In this document: positions 49,658 to 61,813 of the stretch, in pieces
How the letters are laid out: every line of letters starts with the position of its first letter
Numbering within the stretch: position 1 is the first letter of the stretch
Translations under genes and position numbers: made by a program
Notes under the pieces: generated by a model
The model's input: the letters and a program-made list of their open reading frames with translations, nothing else
Database searches by the model: none
Told to the model about the DNA's origin: nothing
NCBI GenBank assembly: GCA_020091685.1
Contig: CM034599.1
Location: 24,675,922 to 24,739,921 of the forward strand
DNA: 64,000 nt
Reading direction: 5' to 3'
Source of the DNA: Lutjanus erythropterus
Lineage: Eukaryota > Chordata > Actinopteri > Lutjaniformes > Lutjanidae

Positions 49658-52600
49658 GGTTTCTGGTATTGTTAAATCCAACACTGACTAAACTATAACT
49701 GGTCAGCATGAAGAACAATAATATGTGATAATTAGATGCAACACAGTTAACAATACCTTCTCTTACAGCCTGTAAAGAGTGAAAAGAGAATATAAGTAAC
49801 AGAAAAATAAATTGAAAGACATGAGAGAGATTTCTGTGGGGGTGGTAGACGGGGTAATAAAGGTCAGATTGAGACCACAACCTGCAATGTTCAGAGAGCA
49901 TAGCAGCTGGTGCACAGGAGCCCCTAAGGACTACATTTTAATGAGCACTCGTTTCTGTAATAAGTCTGTTTTAAGATGATTTAATACCGACAACATGAGG
50001 TGATACCACAGCCCCACTCAAGCAGAAAAAATAAAGGCACATACTAATGCGTAGACACACATACACACTTGTGCGTTAAAAGATCAAAGTCCATCTTCTA
50101 CTCTCACCATCATTATCAACTCAAAAGGATACTTCATTGTCAAGAGCTTTGATTCATTATAGCCCATCGCAGCTGTGTGATCCTGACTGCGTCCTCCTCA
50201 TATTTTCCTGAGGATTCTTAATGTGTTGTTTCGTATTATTGCATGACCACAATTATTCTTCTGCAGAAACAAAACTGTGTATGTGTTTCTGCATGCAACT
50301 GATTGTGTGGCTGTTGGGGTGCGTGTGTGTGTGTGCAAAAACACCTTTTTAATTAACAAACCTCTCTGCATTAACTGCAGCAGACCTCCTGGCCATTTGA
50401 CAGATAGAACAGATGAAATCTCTCCAAAAAAGACAAGTTCATAAGTCACTATTAAAGGCCTGATTATTAACAAGCCACTAAACCAATGAAATTCTCTATT
50501 CCTTTACACAGCTGTGACACTTCTGTGGTGGTGTGAGGTTTGGATTTAGACTCACATGGACACAAACAACAGGGGGAGATCAACCACAGCACTGCTTTAA
50601 TTAACTGTCCCATTTGAGAACACAGTCCATTAAACAGTAAACAGGCCTCTGGAGCAGTATGTCTTTGGTCTCTGGTGCACGGCCCCTGTTCTTTGTCTCA
50701 CCTTCAACACCTATTTAGTACAGCAGAGGACAGCAGAGTCAGGGTTGATCAATGTCACAGCGGTCCTCATCTTTCTTTGCCTTCCAGCCAGCACTAAAGC
50801 TCAGTCAAAGCACCACCACCACTACAAACACTGACCTTATCTATAAAAACTACATATTCATAGTCATTCATTGCTCCAAGCCCACGTGTTCTTTCAGTTT
50901 GAGAGTTTAAGTTTAACCCGAAGCATAATTTTTAACTGCTTATGATGTAAGACTATTTTATATTCTACAAGGCATGAAAACGGTCTCAAAACAAAGATCG
51001 AACTCTCCTTCTGTTTTGTAGTTTCAACTGTTTCAGAGAATTATGTGACTAATATTTTAATATGATTCGTTACATCTCACCTGGCCACTCACACATACAC
51101 ACACACAAAAAAAATCAAATACAATAGGGAAATAAATGCAAAAGCATACTTTCTGGTAGTTTTGTGCAGCTGCGAATACAAGCACATGGCTATATAGGTG
51201 TTAATGTGGTTTGTAACTTTGATTTTTGTATTTGGTGATTATAGAGTAGCAAAATATACTTTCTGAAAATCCATTTTTATTTTCTACATTCTCATTTACC
51301 TTTGATTAATACTTGTCCAAGGCTACATTTAGCACTCTTTTCATGCAACAATAATTATATGAAATGTTAAACATAATTCTACATCTCAAGGTGATGGGTA
51401 CGGCTGTTGTAAAGAAATGAGTCACCTAGCATGATCAGATGTCCAGTTAGGCAGAAATTTTAATGAAGAATATGGTGGGAGTTAAATTCAATTTGATTAA
51501 CACTGACAGAGTTTGAGCCTATGTAAAAACAACCTTGACACGGATCTTGGTATTTACTGAAAATTCAATCTTTAAAAAATATAGTGTGTCCTCTTTCTGT
51601 TGAAAACAATTAAAAGCAATTACTGCCAATACTGGTCAATAAAAATGTGGAGATGACCCTTACTTGGCCTAAAGAGATTTGTCCAAATGTCAAAACCAGG
51701 GACACAGAAAAACCTGTTGAATCGTCAGCAGCAAGGCCAATGTGCTCTAAAAAGGCGAAACTATTAGCACTGAATAGACTGTTTCTTTTACACAAGCACA
51801 CAATGATAAAATCTGACTTTTGTTGTATTGGTTACAGTAATTCTGTGTTGGTCGTGAACCCTAACATGTTGGGAAGGGGGCAGTTAGGCTAAATTTCGGT
51901 GTGTCAAGGCCTGACCTCTAGGATAATCACACCCTCATGACATTTCACAACCACAAACGAGAGACTTAAGACACTCAGAAGATGTACGGTCTCTCTATGT
52001 ATACTGACAATAAAAGGGTCATAAGTACTTACAATCCAATCACAGAAAAATTCAGTTCTTGCATAAATCTTCAAATGTCAAAAGTTTTTGACACCAAATG
52101 ACAGCATGAATTATTCAGTGGTGTTCCTCAAGGTCTTGATGCCATAATGTGTTATTTTAAAGTGATTTTTTTGTGATGAATGATGATTGTGATGTGAGTG
52201 ATGATTAACTTGTACACCAAATCGGTGTAATAAATTTTGGGCATCAAATACTGTTGCAACAACTGATGAGACATAATAGGGTATGGGAATAGTTATCATA
52301 TACTTCAATCATTAGCCATTTTAACATGTGACCTCAGGTCAGGATATCATCATAATGTGCCCTTTGACACATGCAGCATGTATAAAGAGATTGTCCGTGT
52401 CAGACATGTTCACACACAGAAATAATCCATACAGTGTAATGGCTAACTGATAGCACAATGGCGAGGGGAGGTGCATGCAGAACAAGGAGCAGGAGGACTC
52501 ATCCATAATTATGACTCTTTTAGCACTGATATCAATATAAACCATGTCTCAAAATTAAATAAAACTGAGGAATAGAAGGGTGACGGACACAGAGATCAGC

Positions 52601-54938
52601 TGACTGCTGTCTGCCTGCCCAGGACAAGACACGCTTCATGGTGCACTCAGATTTGTAGGACGTACACTTTAATCTGATGTTTTTACATCATAGATGGTGA
52701 AGAAGGGCTTGAAAAATATTAGACTCATGTAGGCCGATATTGATTGGCAGATAGTCTGTATGAAAACAAAACAATCAATGAAAGAGTGGAAAGTCATATA
52801 AAGGCAAGCAAAAAAGAGATGAAGTAGCTGCACCCCACGCAGCATCATCACCACACCCACTCGCTCGCTTCATACACTGAGCTGCTCTATTCACACATGA
52901 GGCTCACTCGGACTTAAGACTAGGGAGCTTGCTGAGTCAAATCTGGGCCAAAAATTCAGACATTTGTGTTCACACATACAGCTCCTCTACGTAGTGTTTG
53001 GATAACTGCAGAGTTGCAGTGCATATGTGAAAGGGGTTGTAATGTTCAAAGACCTTCTACATTCTTAACTTTCTAAATTTGAATAGGTGTCTACAGAATA
53101 CAAAAGATAGCTGGCCTCAAGACACTGAAAAGACAACTAAAATGAACCAACAGATTAATCAAATCTGTTTTAAATTTACTGCATTAACATTTCTCTGCAA
53201 AAATGTGATATTTTGACAGGAGTGCATAAAGGGGGACTGTGTATCTTCACCTTCTTTATGACATTTTCAAAAGGTGAGCTGAGAAATACCAACCTGCTGT
53301 CTGAAAACCACAAAGACAACCAGTGAGTTCACAGTCTGCATATCAAGAAAAGGAGGAGAGGGAAGGAGGGAGGGATGGCAGTAAAGAGAGGCAGACATAG
53401 GCAGGCGCTTAAGATGGGGAGCTCTTTATCATCAAGAGACCGTGTTCACTTTGACTGATAGCCATTTAGAAGGGAGGTGGGAGGAAATTAGATGCCTTTT
53501 GTCCCATTCTCCCAGAAAAATCACCAAGTAAACAGTGGTGGGGAGCATTAAGTCAGACAGCAAATTCTCAAGGAAAAATGTTCTTTGAGCAAAACAAGAC
53601 CATATCACTAAAATATCGATCAACATAAGCCACTCCAAAGTCTTCTCATTGAAAAGGTCGGACTGAATTGCTCTGTCATTTGCCCTCATGCTTTCTTCTT
53701 CACTGGTCCACAATCCCACCCCTCTTGCTTCATTTCGTTATCATCCATTCACCCTCTTCTCCATCTAGCCCTTCTTCTAACTCTTTTTCTATTCATCAAT
53801 CTGCAATCCTCTCTCCAAGCTCCCGTCTCTCTTACTTTTCTTTGTTCACCTGCCCTTCCCTTCTCCACCCCCACTCTACCCTTCACCCCAGCCCTCATCT
53901 TCTGTCTCTATACTTCTCCCATTGCCCCTTTGTCTCTTCTCCCCCCCCTCCATCACTTTGACAACCTCTACACTAAACTGATGCAGTATCAAAGCCTGCG
54001 GTGTCACCCCAGGGATTCTGCTTAGCACCTCAGACAAATGTCGATGAAGCCTGCTGTCTTTTGAGGACAGGTGAGTTCCATCTGTCAAGCAGCCACGGGT
54101 GCTTTTCTCCCCCTTAAACTGTGTTCTGTGTAGCTTTTGTTCCTGCCTGGCATCTGAGGTTAGAGTAAACTTTTTCCATTTATGTCTCTGTTGCTCCACC
54201 CTGCTATCTAGGTGGGATGAATTGAGTGTAAATAAATGACATATGATCAATCATGCACTCTTCTTTTTGACAGCTTGTGTCAAGTGGCGCAGTGGTAGTG
54301 CCACAAGAAAGTTTTTTTTTTTCCTTTCAAAAGTTGTTTTTTTTTTGTTTGTTTGTGTTTTTCCTCATCTGTGTGTCTCTCTGAGCCTGACACTCCTGCC
54401 CTTTCTTTAGCTTTCACCAGGGTTTCAGGTTTGGATTCTTCTTTTACCTCTGCGGTGCACATCAAATCCACAGGGAAACAGGAAAATGAGTGGGAGACGG
54501 GTTCAAATAACACTCACCTCCCCTGAAACAATAATCATAGAGGTGCCATCATGCAAGGCATTTACTGTTTCAGGAGACCAGAAGTGTGAGAAGTGCAATA
54601 TTTCTGGTTAAACTGAGAACCTGAGGGCGGGAAATGTGTTTTACTGTGGGCAACATTTTTTTAAAAAAGGAAAGACCAGTAAGCCCTGCCGTTACAGTAA
54701 TTTCTGGGTCTTTTGTCGTGCTGTCTTTCGTGGTTGGAATGGCATTTGGTGATGATTTTATTTGGCCTCTATTTCAACAAATAAGTCGAGCTTATCCCCT
54801 ACATAAATCAAGCACAGAGAAGTAAGGGTGTGAAGTTTCAGAAGATGGATGGGCACGTAAAAGCCTTTTAGGACACCAAGACACCAGGGTTCAGATCCTG
54901 TCTCATTCTTTACCAGAAGTCAGTTTTTACATTTCCAA

Positions 54939-55320
54939 TAGTGCTGACCGATAAATTGTAATTTCATGGTCACCATGATATGAACATGTGCAATAAGTGC
55001 ATCACAAAAGACTAGCTACATGGACTATTAGGACAGTTTGGCCAATCAGATGAGGCCCCAGCTAGCCGTGAGCTATCCTGAGATTAATTGGTGCCAGTTT
55101 GGTGGTAATTGCGAGGTTAGCTAGCACTATGGCTGAGAACAAAGAGAAGAGTGAGGAAGATGTGGCTGACAAAGACTTTGAAGTGAAAAAGAATACCACT
55201 TTTGCTAGGAGAGATAGCATGTTACAAACAAAGGTAATGTGTGAGCATGCCAAACAGCTGTGGCAACTTCAGATGAGACAAAATAATATATACACTTCAC
55301 TATTTGTTTAGTTTTTTCAA
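54939..55320 (+). pseudogene. decayed 5' fragment of a hAT transposon with BED zinc-finger exon
   Basis: The left end TAGTGCTGACCGATAAATTG and the following GATATGAACATGTGCAATAA segment match the terminal region of a teleost hAT type. An ATG at 55129 opens a frame starting MAENKEKSEED; later it reads FARRDSMLQTKVMCEHAKQL. The order F-x-R-D-(3)-QTKV-x-C-x-H is that of the first half of a BED zinc finger. One base is missing after the CxH, so the second cysteine is lost in frame, and the typical TAVATSD stretch appears in a neighbouring frame, followed by a NIYTSLF segment. The rest of the transposase is absent within the next few hundred bases. Non-functional. Confidence 0.6.
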
Positions 55321-55925
55321 GTCATATCTTCAACACAATATTGAAAAATGTTATGTCACATCAGGATTTGTACACATGGTGCAGGCCGTATTTCCCATAA
55401 CTAAATGTGACCACCATGTTACTTTAAACTTAACAAGGTGGTTTTAGGACTTAAAAAAATCATGCATTAATCAAGCTTTTATTTTCACCAGCTGATTTTG
55501 TGGAGATAAAACAACGGAAATATTGGCACTCTTATCTGCAACACATTTTGCAAATGCAAAGAACAGCTTTCAATGTTTTTTTTAAAGAATTTTACCAGCA
55601 ATGGGCCCTTTCCTACAGCGCTTTCTGTGGTGCAGTGTTTTGGACCTGAAATCTCCCTTCAAGAGTGTAAGCAGAATGAATTGAGCAGGATACCTGTTAG
55701 ACTGAATGAAACCCAGGTTTCACTGAGGAGGGAACAAAACTTGGAATAGAGTGACTGTTTCAATGACAGCGGCATTGGCAAAGACTGCCAAACTGCCAGT
55801 GTGAGTGGTATATGCTAGTGTGTGTGTGTGAGAGAGAGAGAGCATGTCAGAGTATATTTTTTGACTGCAGTTACAGAGTAGACAGTGTCGTTTTCCAGCA
55901 AAGTCTCATCTGCAGGTAATTACCC

Positions 55926-55990
55926 CACACGTACGTGCAAGAGAGCACGCACGTACGTGCGCACGCATACACACACACCTACACACACCA
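55926..55990 (+). repeat. ACGTACGT-containing alternating purine-pyrimidine tract
   Basis: Two ACGTACGTGC motifs (near 55929 and 55951) followed by GCGCACGC and CA runs. Alternating purine-pyrimidine with CpG, a potential Z-DNA former. Confidence 0.75.
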
Positions 55991-56815
55991 GGAACTATAC
56001 GACAGAGTTGAAGACAAGTCTGTTCAGTGATGATAGATGTTATACAGGCAGGGAGGCCGTTCCTCTACTCAGGGTCATCTGTCTTTTCACTGTCATGAGC
56101 CGATAGCCCGACACGCTCACCCCATTTCTCTTTTTTTTACAGCTCGAACGCTCTCTCACACACACTGCGCCTCTGAACAGGTTATATGTATGTGCGTGCA
56201 GAGACTAGGACTCCGTGATAGGACTCAATTAGAAGATTGCACAAATGGACAAAGTCCTAATTTGAATTTATATAGATGTAGTATTACACCAGCTAGTGGC
56301 TGAATATGGTACTGTATGGCCATATCAATGTGAAGCTAATTATAACTGAATACATGGATTAAAGTGCAATTAAATGTTTTCAGAGATTTTCTCTCTATAG
56401 CCCTTTCAGAGTAATTACACAAAGAAAAGGAAAAGTAAACAGGGGAGGAGTGTGCAAAATGCCTCCTTTTACACTGAACTCTTATTTTTCTTTTGCCCTT
56501 TTTGCTATTCTGTCTTGCCAATACCTTTCGTTTCTTGTCATTGTGTTTTCTTCTACTTCCTCTCTTTTCTTGTTTTCTTGTCACCTTTCAATATGCATTT
56601 TTCCTCTCTTGTCTTCCTCTCCCTCATATTCTCTTCTTCATCCTTCTGATTCACCCCTCTCCTCCAAGAAGCTGTTTCTCAACAGCAGAGTTAGAAGTGA
56701 TCCATTTCACCAACCTGAAAAAGCCAATTATCTGCCTTTTTATGACTTTCATTATTTTACCACTCACACAGTGTTTTATTACTGGGCCGTTGCCTCCCAG
56801 CACTGACATATACCT

Positions 56816-56818
<3 letters not shown>

Positions 56819-56855
<37 letters not shown>
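56819..56855 (+). repeat. (CA)n microsatellite
   Basis: Perfect CA run of 37 bases. Confidence 0.95.
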
Positions 56856-56858
<3 letters not shown>

Positions 56859-57223
56859 TATGCACATCCACACAAGAAATAAACAACACACACACATGCA
56901 CACACAGAGCCACAATGACGTCTCCTATATGCAGACTTAGAGGTCTGGGTTTACATAATGTTAAAGTTGGTGTCTGAAGTGACAAATAATGACTGCTAGT
57001 CAAATAAATTATGTGTGATTGAAGTGCATTATCTTTAGCAGCAGTGAGGAGGGGTGGGCTGCACTCTTGTCAATCAGCAATATAAAGACTGCATTGTCTC
57101 ATGAATAATAACAGTAAAGGGCACTTTAACACTGAGACGAGGCCTATGCCAACTTTTCCCTCATTAAATTTTTACTGACAACAAGGAAGATGGGGAAAAT
57201 CCAATATATGTGTGTATGCGTGT

Positions 57224-57225
<2 letters not shown>

Positions 57226-57287
<62 letters not shown>
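57226..57287 (+). repeat. (TG)n microsatellite
   Basis: Perfect TG run of about 62 bases with TGTACGTG just before it. Confidence 0.95.
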
Positions 57288-57288
<1 letters not shown>

Positions 57289-58805
57289 ACATGTGTGATA
57301 TGTGTGCACTTGTATGCATGTACTAGTATACCACTATATGACAGCTATTGGAGAATGATCGCCCTCATTTGTCACTCCTTCTTTCCTTCTGACAGACACA
57401 GTGTGCTCATCTGCATTCAGCACCTGAGGCTACGGATGTTTAATGCTGCCATTAAACTCATCTCCGACATAAAGTGCATCTGTGACTAAAGAGTGAGCAC
57501 AAGCCAAGCTCCAGGCAGTGAATCTAATGGTGAATTCAGGACTTCAGACACAGAGAGGAAGAGAATATAAAATAAATGTAATTTGGCAGGGGAAACTTTC
57601 TGATTAACCTAATTGCCCTTTTTGCTTTCCTTTGCACTTTGCACTCTGCGTCTGCGCTTGTTTTTGCCTGCCTCTTTCTTTAACCTTTGCTCCTGCCTCT
57701 CATTCTATTTCTCTGTCTCTGACTTAGTATGTAGTACCTTCTGAGACTGTCCGGTCATCCACCGCCTCTGTCTATCATGATGTCAAACCCATATAACAAA
57801 GCTGAGAACCGCCACATTTGCTTTTTGCAGGGGAGCAACCTTAGGGAGTTATCAGAACACACTAATTACTATCAAAACTTCTCATTGCTTGGAGAGATCT
57901 ATTTAATATGGGTCCCATGTGTCACATTACATTTTCCTTTTTCAGAGAACGTTGCCAAGCCACATTGCCCAAAATTTTATCCTGTGTTAGAGCCTTAAAG
58001 CGATATTCCACTAGAGTAGAACATTCTCACTTCTTAGCACAAAAACCCTGCTATGAATTTACAGAGTCCACTACGAAAAGTGACTGCCCCGGGAAATCTG
58101 AGTCACTCTTTTGAGTTTATATTGTTATGTAAGCACTATAGGATTTCTTCCACTGTTATTTAATGACACTAGTGTTTGTAAAAGTAACTCTGGCTGTATG
58201 CAACTCTCATTAATGAGAATTGACTAAAAAAAGCATAAATGCCAAAGGTGACAATACATCACAAAAGCAACCACTGGTTGACTGAGGCTGACTATTTTTT
58301 TTTTGTATTATAAACCCAAATCAACAAATCCATGTTAAAAAATGCAAATTCCTCCTCCCCCCAAAGGACAGTACTGTTTGGAGAGCACATTAATGTTCAT
58401 CTACTCTATTCATTACTTAGGGACATGATAATTTTACGCTAGTTATTCTAACGCCATGATGATAAAGGACCAGAATTTCAATTACCTTATAATGTGTTGT
58501 GGTTGTGTTTATTCAGGAAACTTTAGTCTCATTATACTTCACCTGACCCTGCAGCTATGAGAAGCTAAAAGTGCAAAAGCTGAGGTGAGACTTTCACAGG
58601 AAACACTACAGCATGAAAATCTATATTCTGTAGTAAGTGTATGATAATGTAGTCTTAGCTTAAGTTGATAATATGTATTACAGGTCTGTGCGAGTAGATA
58701 AAATTATACTCCAACAGTGTGACACAGAGCTCACATTGTTCTAAGATGCATTATAAATCTCAGTTTTCTGTAGAAAACAGAAAACACAGGGGCAGAGCTG
58801 TACTC

Positions 58806-59482
58806 TTAAAGAGATAGTTTGGATTATCTGAAGTGGGTTATATGAGGTACTTATCCATAGTTAGTTTATTACCTACAGTAGACTGGAGGTTGGAGAGGCA
58901 GAGAGGAGTATCAACACAGAAGTAATGAACTGCTGTGGACAGGGTCAGCAACAACTTAAAAAAGCCCCACATAAAAAAATCTACATCAGCATAAGAGTTC
59001 ACTGCATATAAAATATTTTCCCCGCTTTACTTTGCTGTCAGACAGCCTTGTCTGACAGGAGACCAGTGTTATACAAGCTAAATATTGTTCTATGCAAACC
59101 AACCAAACTCCATGGGCAAAATCAGTAATTTTACCTCACAAAGCAGCTGCTGGTTCAAAGCTGTCTCAATCTGATTGTTTGATTGTTTGCAAGAGCGATA
59201 TTAGACTTATATATAATGGCAGTTTACCATCAAACAAGGCTGTGTGACGGCAAAATAACATATTCAAAATATTGTTTACACTTGAAAAAGGTCAACCTAA
59301 AAAAGCAATATCAGTTCAAGTGGCTTATATACCTTAGCTGCTGACCATATCCGTTGCTGTACATTGCTTAGCTTCCATGCTAGAACTCCTCTCTGCTGGT
59401 CTTCTCGACTGACGGTAATACACTGACTACCGCTAAGTACCTCATACAACCCCACTTCAAATAATCTGAACTATCCCTTTAA
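58806..59482. mobile_element. TTAA fold-back element, family A, copy 6
   Basis: 677 bp: TTAAAGAGATAGTTTGGATT at the left and CTGAACTATCCCTTTAA at the right. Subterminal TATGAGGTACTTATCCATAG is mirrored by CTAAGTACCTCATACAACC. The CTGCTGTGGACAGGGTCAGC block near 58930 is present in one arm, with a weaker partner near 59340. Confidence 0.83.
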
Positions 59483-60659
59483 GCTGCAAATTCACAGTCT
59501 AGGATATGTTTGCGGGAAGCGGACAAACACAGAATGAAGCTTATGTTTTATGAGGAAGGTCTGACACAACATCAACAGCATCAAAATAAATCAAAATGCT
59601 GTCTCTCTCCATTCTATCCTGTCACTGTCAGGCAGCCTAATTTCCTTTCAGAGAGCCAAATATATTGGTCAAGATGAGTCATAACTCTTATTTGTTGTTA
59701 TTTTGTAGTGGCACTGCTGTCAGCACAATGACAGAATAATAGCACCGATGAACAATAGTTTCCATACTTCATAGCAAGGTACAAATGATTTAAATGACAG
59801 TGATGCTGTATGTGTGCCTTTATGACAATCTCTGTCGCACTGAGGTCAGATCCATGTCAAATGTTCACCCTAACATTCTCGTTGACAGCTATTCTAAATA
59901 CGTTTACCAGTATCCCCTTATTAATTCTGAACCTTTCAGTCTTCATTTCTAGTTGTTTTTTTTTTTTACTTGGTGCACACAAACATAATTTCCTGCTCAT
60001 AATCACCTGCCTCAGCTTTGATTCTGATTAAATGAAATGGAAATGTGCCAAGGTACTAGGAATAAGCTTCTTTAATCCAGGATATTAAAGGCATGTATGC
60101 TCCTCATCAAGCTGTTTCCATGGCAATACTGAATTATGTATAGATGGACACTGGTGAGCAAGATATGACGATGCAAATTAATTGCTTATTCAAAATAAGA
60201 CACTAGTCCCCTAATTAGGTATCATGCATATAGAAGGCTACAATGGCAGCAAGAGTCGTGCTTCAGTTGCATACTCTACAAATAATTTACTATACTGTTC
60301 CTGCATAAAACAAAGTTCACTGGAAAAAACAGTTCTGACTCTTTTAAAGTCCAAAAACAGGCCTATGACACCTCTAAAGGTCAGTAATTAACACTGTATG
60401 TCTTCTGCTTATAGCCTGCATCCAGCAGCGACAATGCATTTCCAAGTGAATCCAAGAGGGGTTTTAAATAGTTTGTTTATCTTAAGGAAGAGGAGCCTTT
60501 TTCTCAACCTATAAATGAACACATCAACCTTTAATGAATCAGAAAAATCAAATTTCAAGTTCCATTTCAATTTCAAAGTCATCAAATTTGGATATGCATG
60601 GGTTTCACTCACCCGAAGGCAATGAACAATTGTTACAAAAAAAGCAGTTAGACAATGTA

Positions 60660-60783
60660 AAAATAGTAGTAAAGTAAAATCTGAATGACCTGAATTAAAT
60701 TAAAATACTTAAGTAAAGTATAAGTGCACTGAATTTGTCTTTAAGTAAAGTGCTTGAGTAAATGCACTTTTTTCCACCAATGA
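60660..60783 (+). repeat. CCACCA-ended dispersed repeat, copy 2
   Basis: AATAGTAGTAAAGTAAAATC, ATACTTAAGTAAAGTATAAG, TGCTTGAGTAAATGCAC, TTTTTTCCACCAATG: same family as 41821-41944, more diverged. Confidence 0.55.
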
Positions 60784-61717
60784 CGGCCCATAACTCCCCC
60801 TGAAACTAAAGTTATTGTTTTCACATTTCTGCTCTGAGTGAATCTAGCCGTCTCCCCCTGTTTCCAGTCTTTCTTTTAACATAAGAAACATCTCTCCACT
60901 CTCCAAAAACTCTCCAAAGACACAGATATGAGATTGATATCGATCTTATCATCTAACTGTCATTTTGTTTAAGGCCAAATAAGTTCATATACAGTATTCT
61001 GTATTCAATTCACAGGCTGCCAAATGGGAGAAAAGTTTAGAAAAACAAAACACTTGTGTCATGTCTTACTATCTCTTAACAAAAGAGTTTACAGTGAATA
61101 TCACTTAAATAATTCAATTCATTTCTGGAACAGTCCACTTGTCAAAAAAAAAAAAAGGAAAGCCAAGGAATGACTAATTCATTGCCAATCTGATGTTTTT
61201 CTCTGCCTTACAAATCAGAACCACAAGTTCTCACTCAAAGCAAGAGGGAAAAAAACGAAAGCCAAGACTAATTAGTCTCCCTGTGTTGAACATTTAATAA
61301 ACCCAACAGAGTGATGAAAATTAGAAGCTAAACAACTACAGTGGACTAAAGCATGACAACAGATGCACACTACAAGATTTTTAACATATTTAGTCTATTA
61401 AGATAGTAAACATGTCAGAGCCATAAAGCCATAGCTTTTCCTCAGAGACTACTGAAGAGTATGATGCAGAGCTAGTACAAGCAATCTGTGTGCACAGACT
61501 GTGAGAAAAACAAAACTATTGCCTTAAAAAAAATGTCAGGAACATCTTCTTTGATATGTGATGTAACACAACGTAAAAAACACTGATTAATACAAGATAA
61601 CAGACTTAGTTTTGTCACTGCTTGCTGGATTAACAAATTTGGCATCATTATATACCAGCAAATTGAACAGAGAGGGAGGGGATTCAACTCTGTGTTCTCT
61701 CCAACTCCCACTGTATG

Positions 61718-61720
<3 letters not shown>

Positions 61721-61810
<90 letters not shown>
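61721..61810 (+). repeat. (TG)45 microsatellite, longest in the window
   Basis: Ninety bases of uninterrupted TG. Confidence 0.97.

Positions 61811-61813
<3 letters not shown>

Noticed and set aside
52113-52140. Plus-strand SGVPQG, resembling a reverse-transcriptase motif
   Set aside because: Only six residues match and no flanking reverse-transcriptase blocks (such as YADD) occur in any frame nearby.
53876-54250. 124-codon minus-strand frame as a gene
   Set aside because: Half derives from a pyrimidine tract; only a tiny DGTHLSSK segment is suggestive, so it is listed as a weak observation and not as a gene.
54284-54303. GTGGCGCAGTGGTAGTGCC, similar to a tRNA A-box and SINE head
   Set aside because: No B-box at proper distance and no SINE body; it runs into a T-rich stretch.
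54884-54900. GGGTTCAGATCCTGT, similar to a tRNA B-box
   Set aside because: No matching A-box upstream at tRNA spacing and no cloverleaf arms.
56493-56882. 129-codon plus-strand frame
   Set aside because: Built from a CT-rich tract and a CA array; hydrophobic composition is an artefact.
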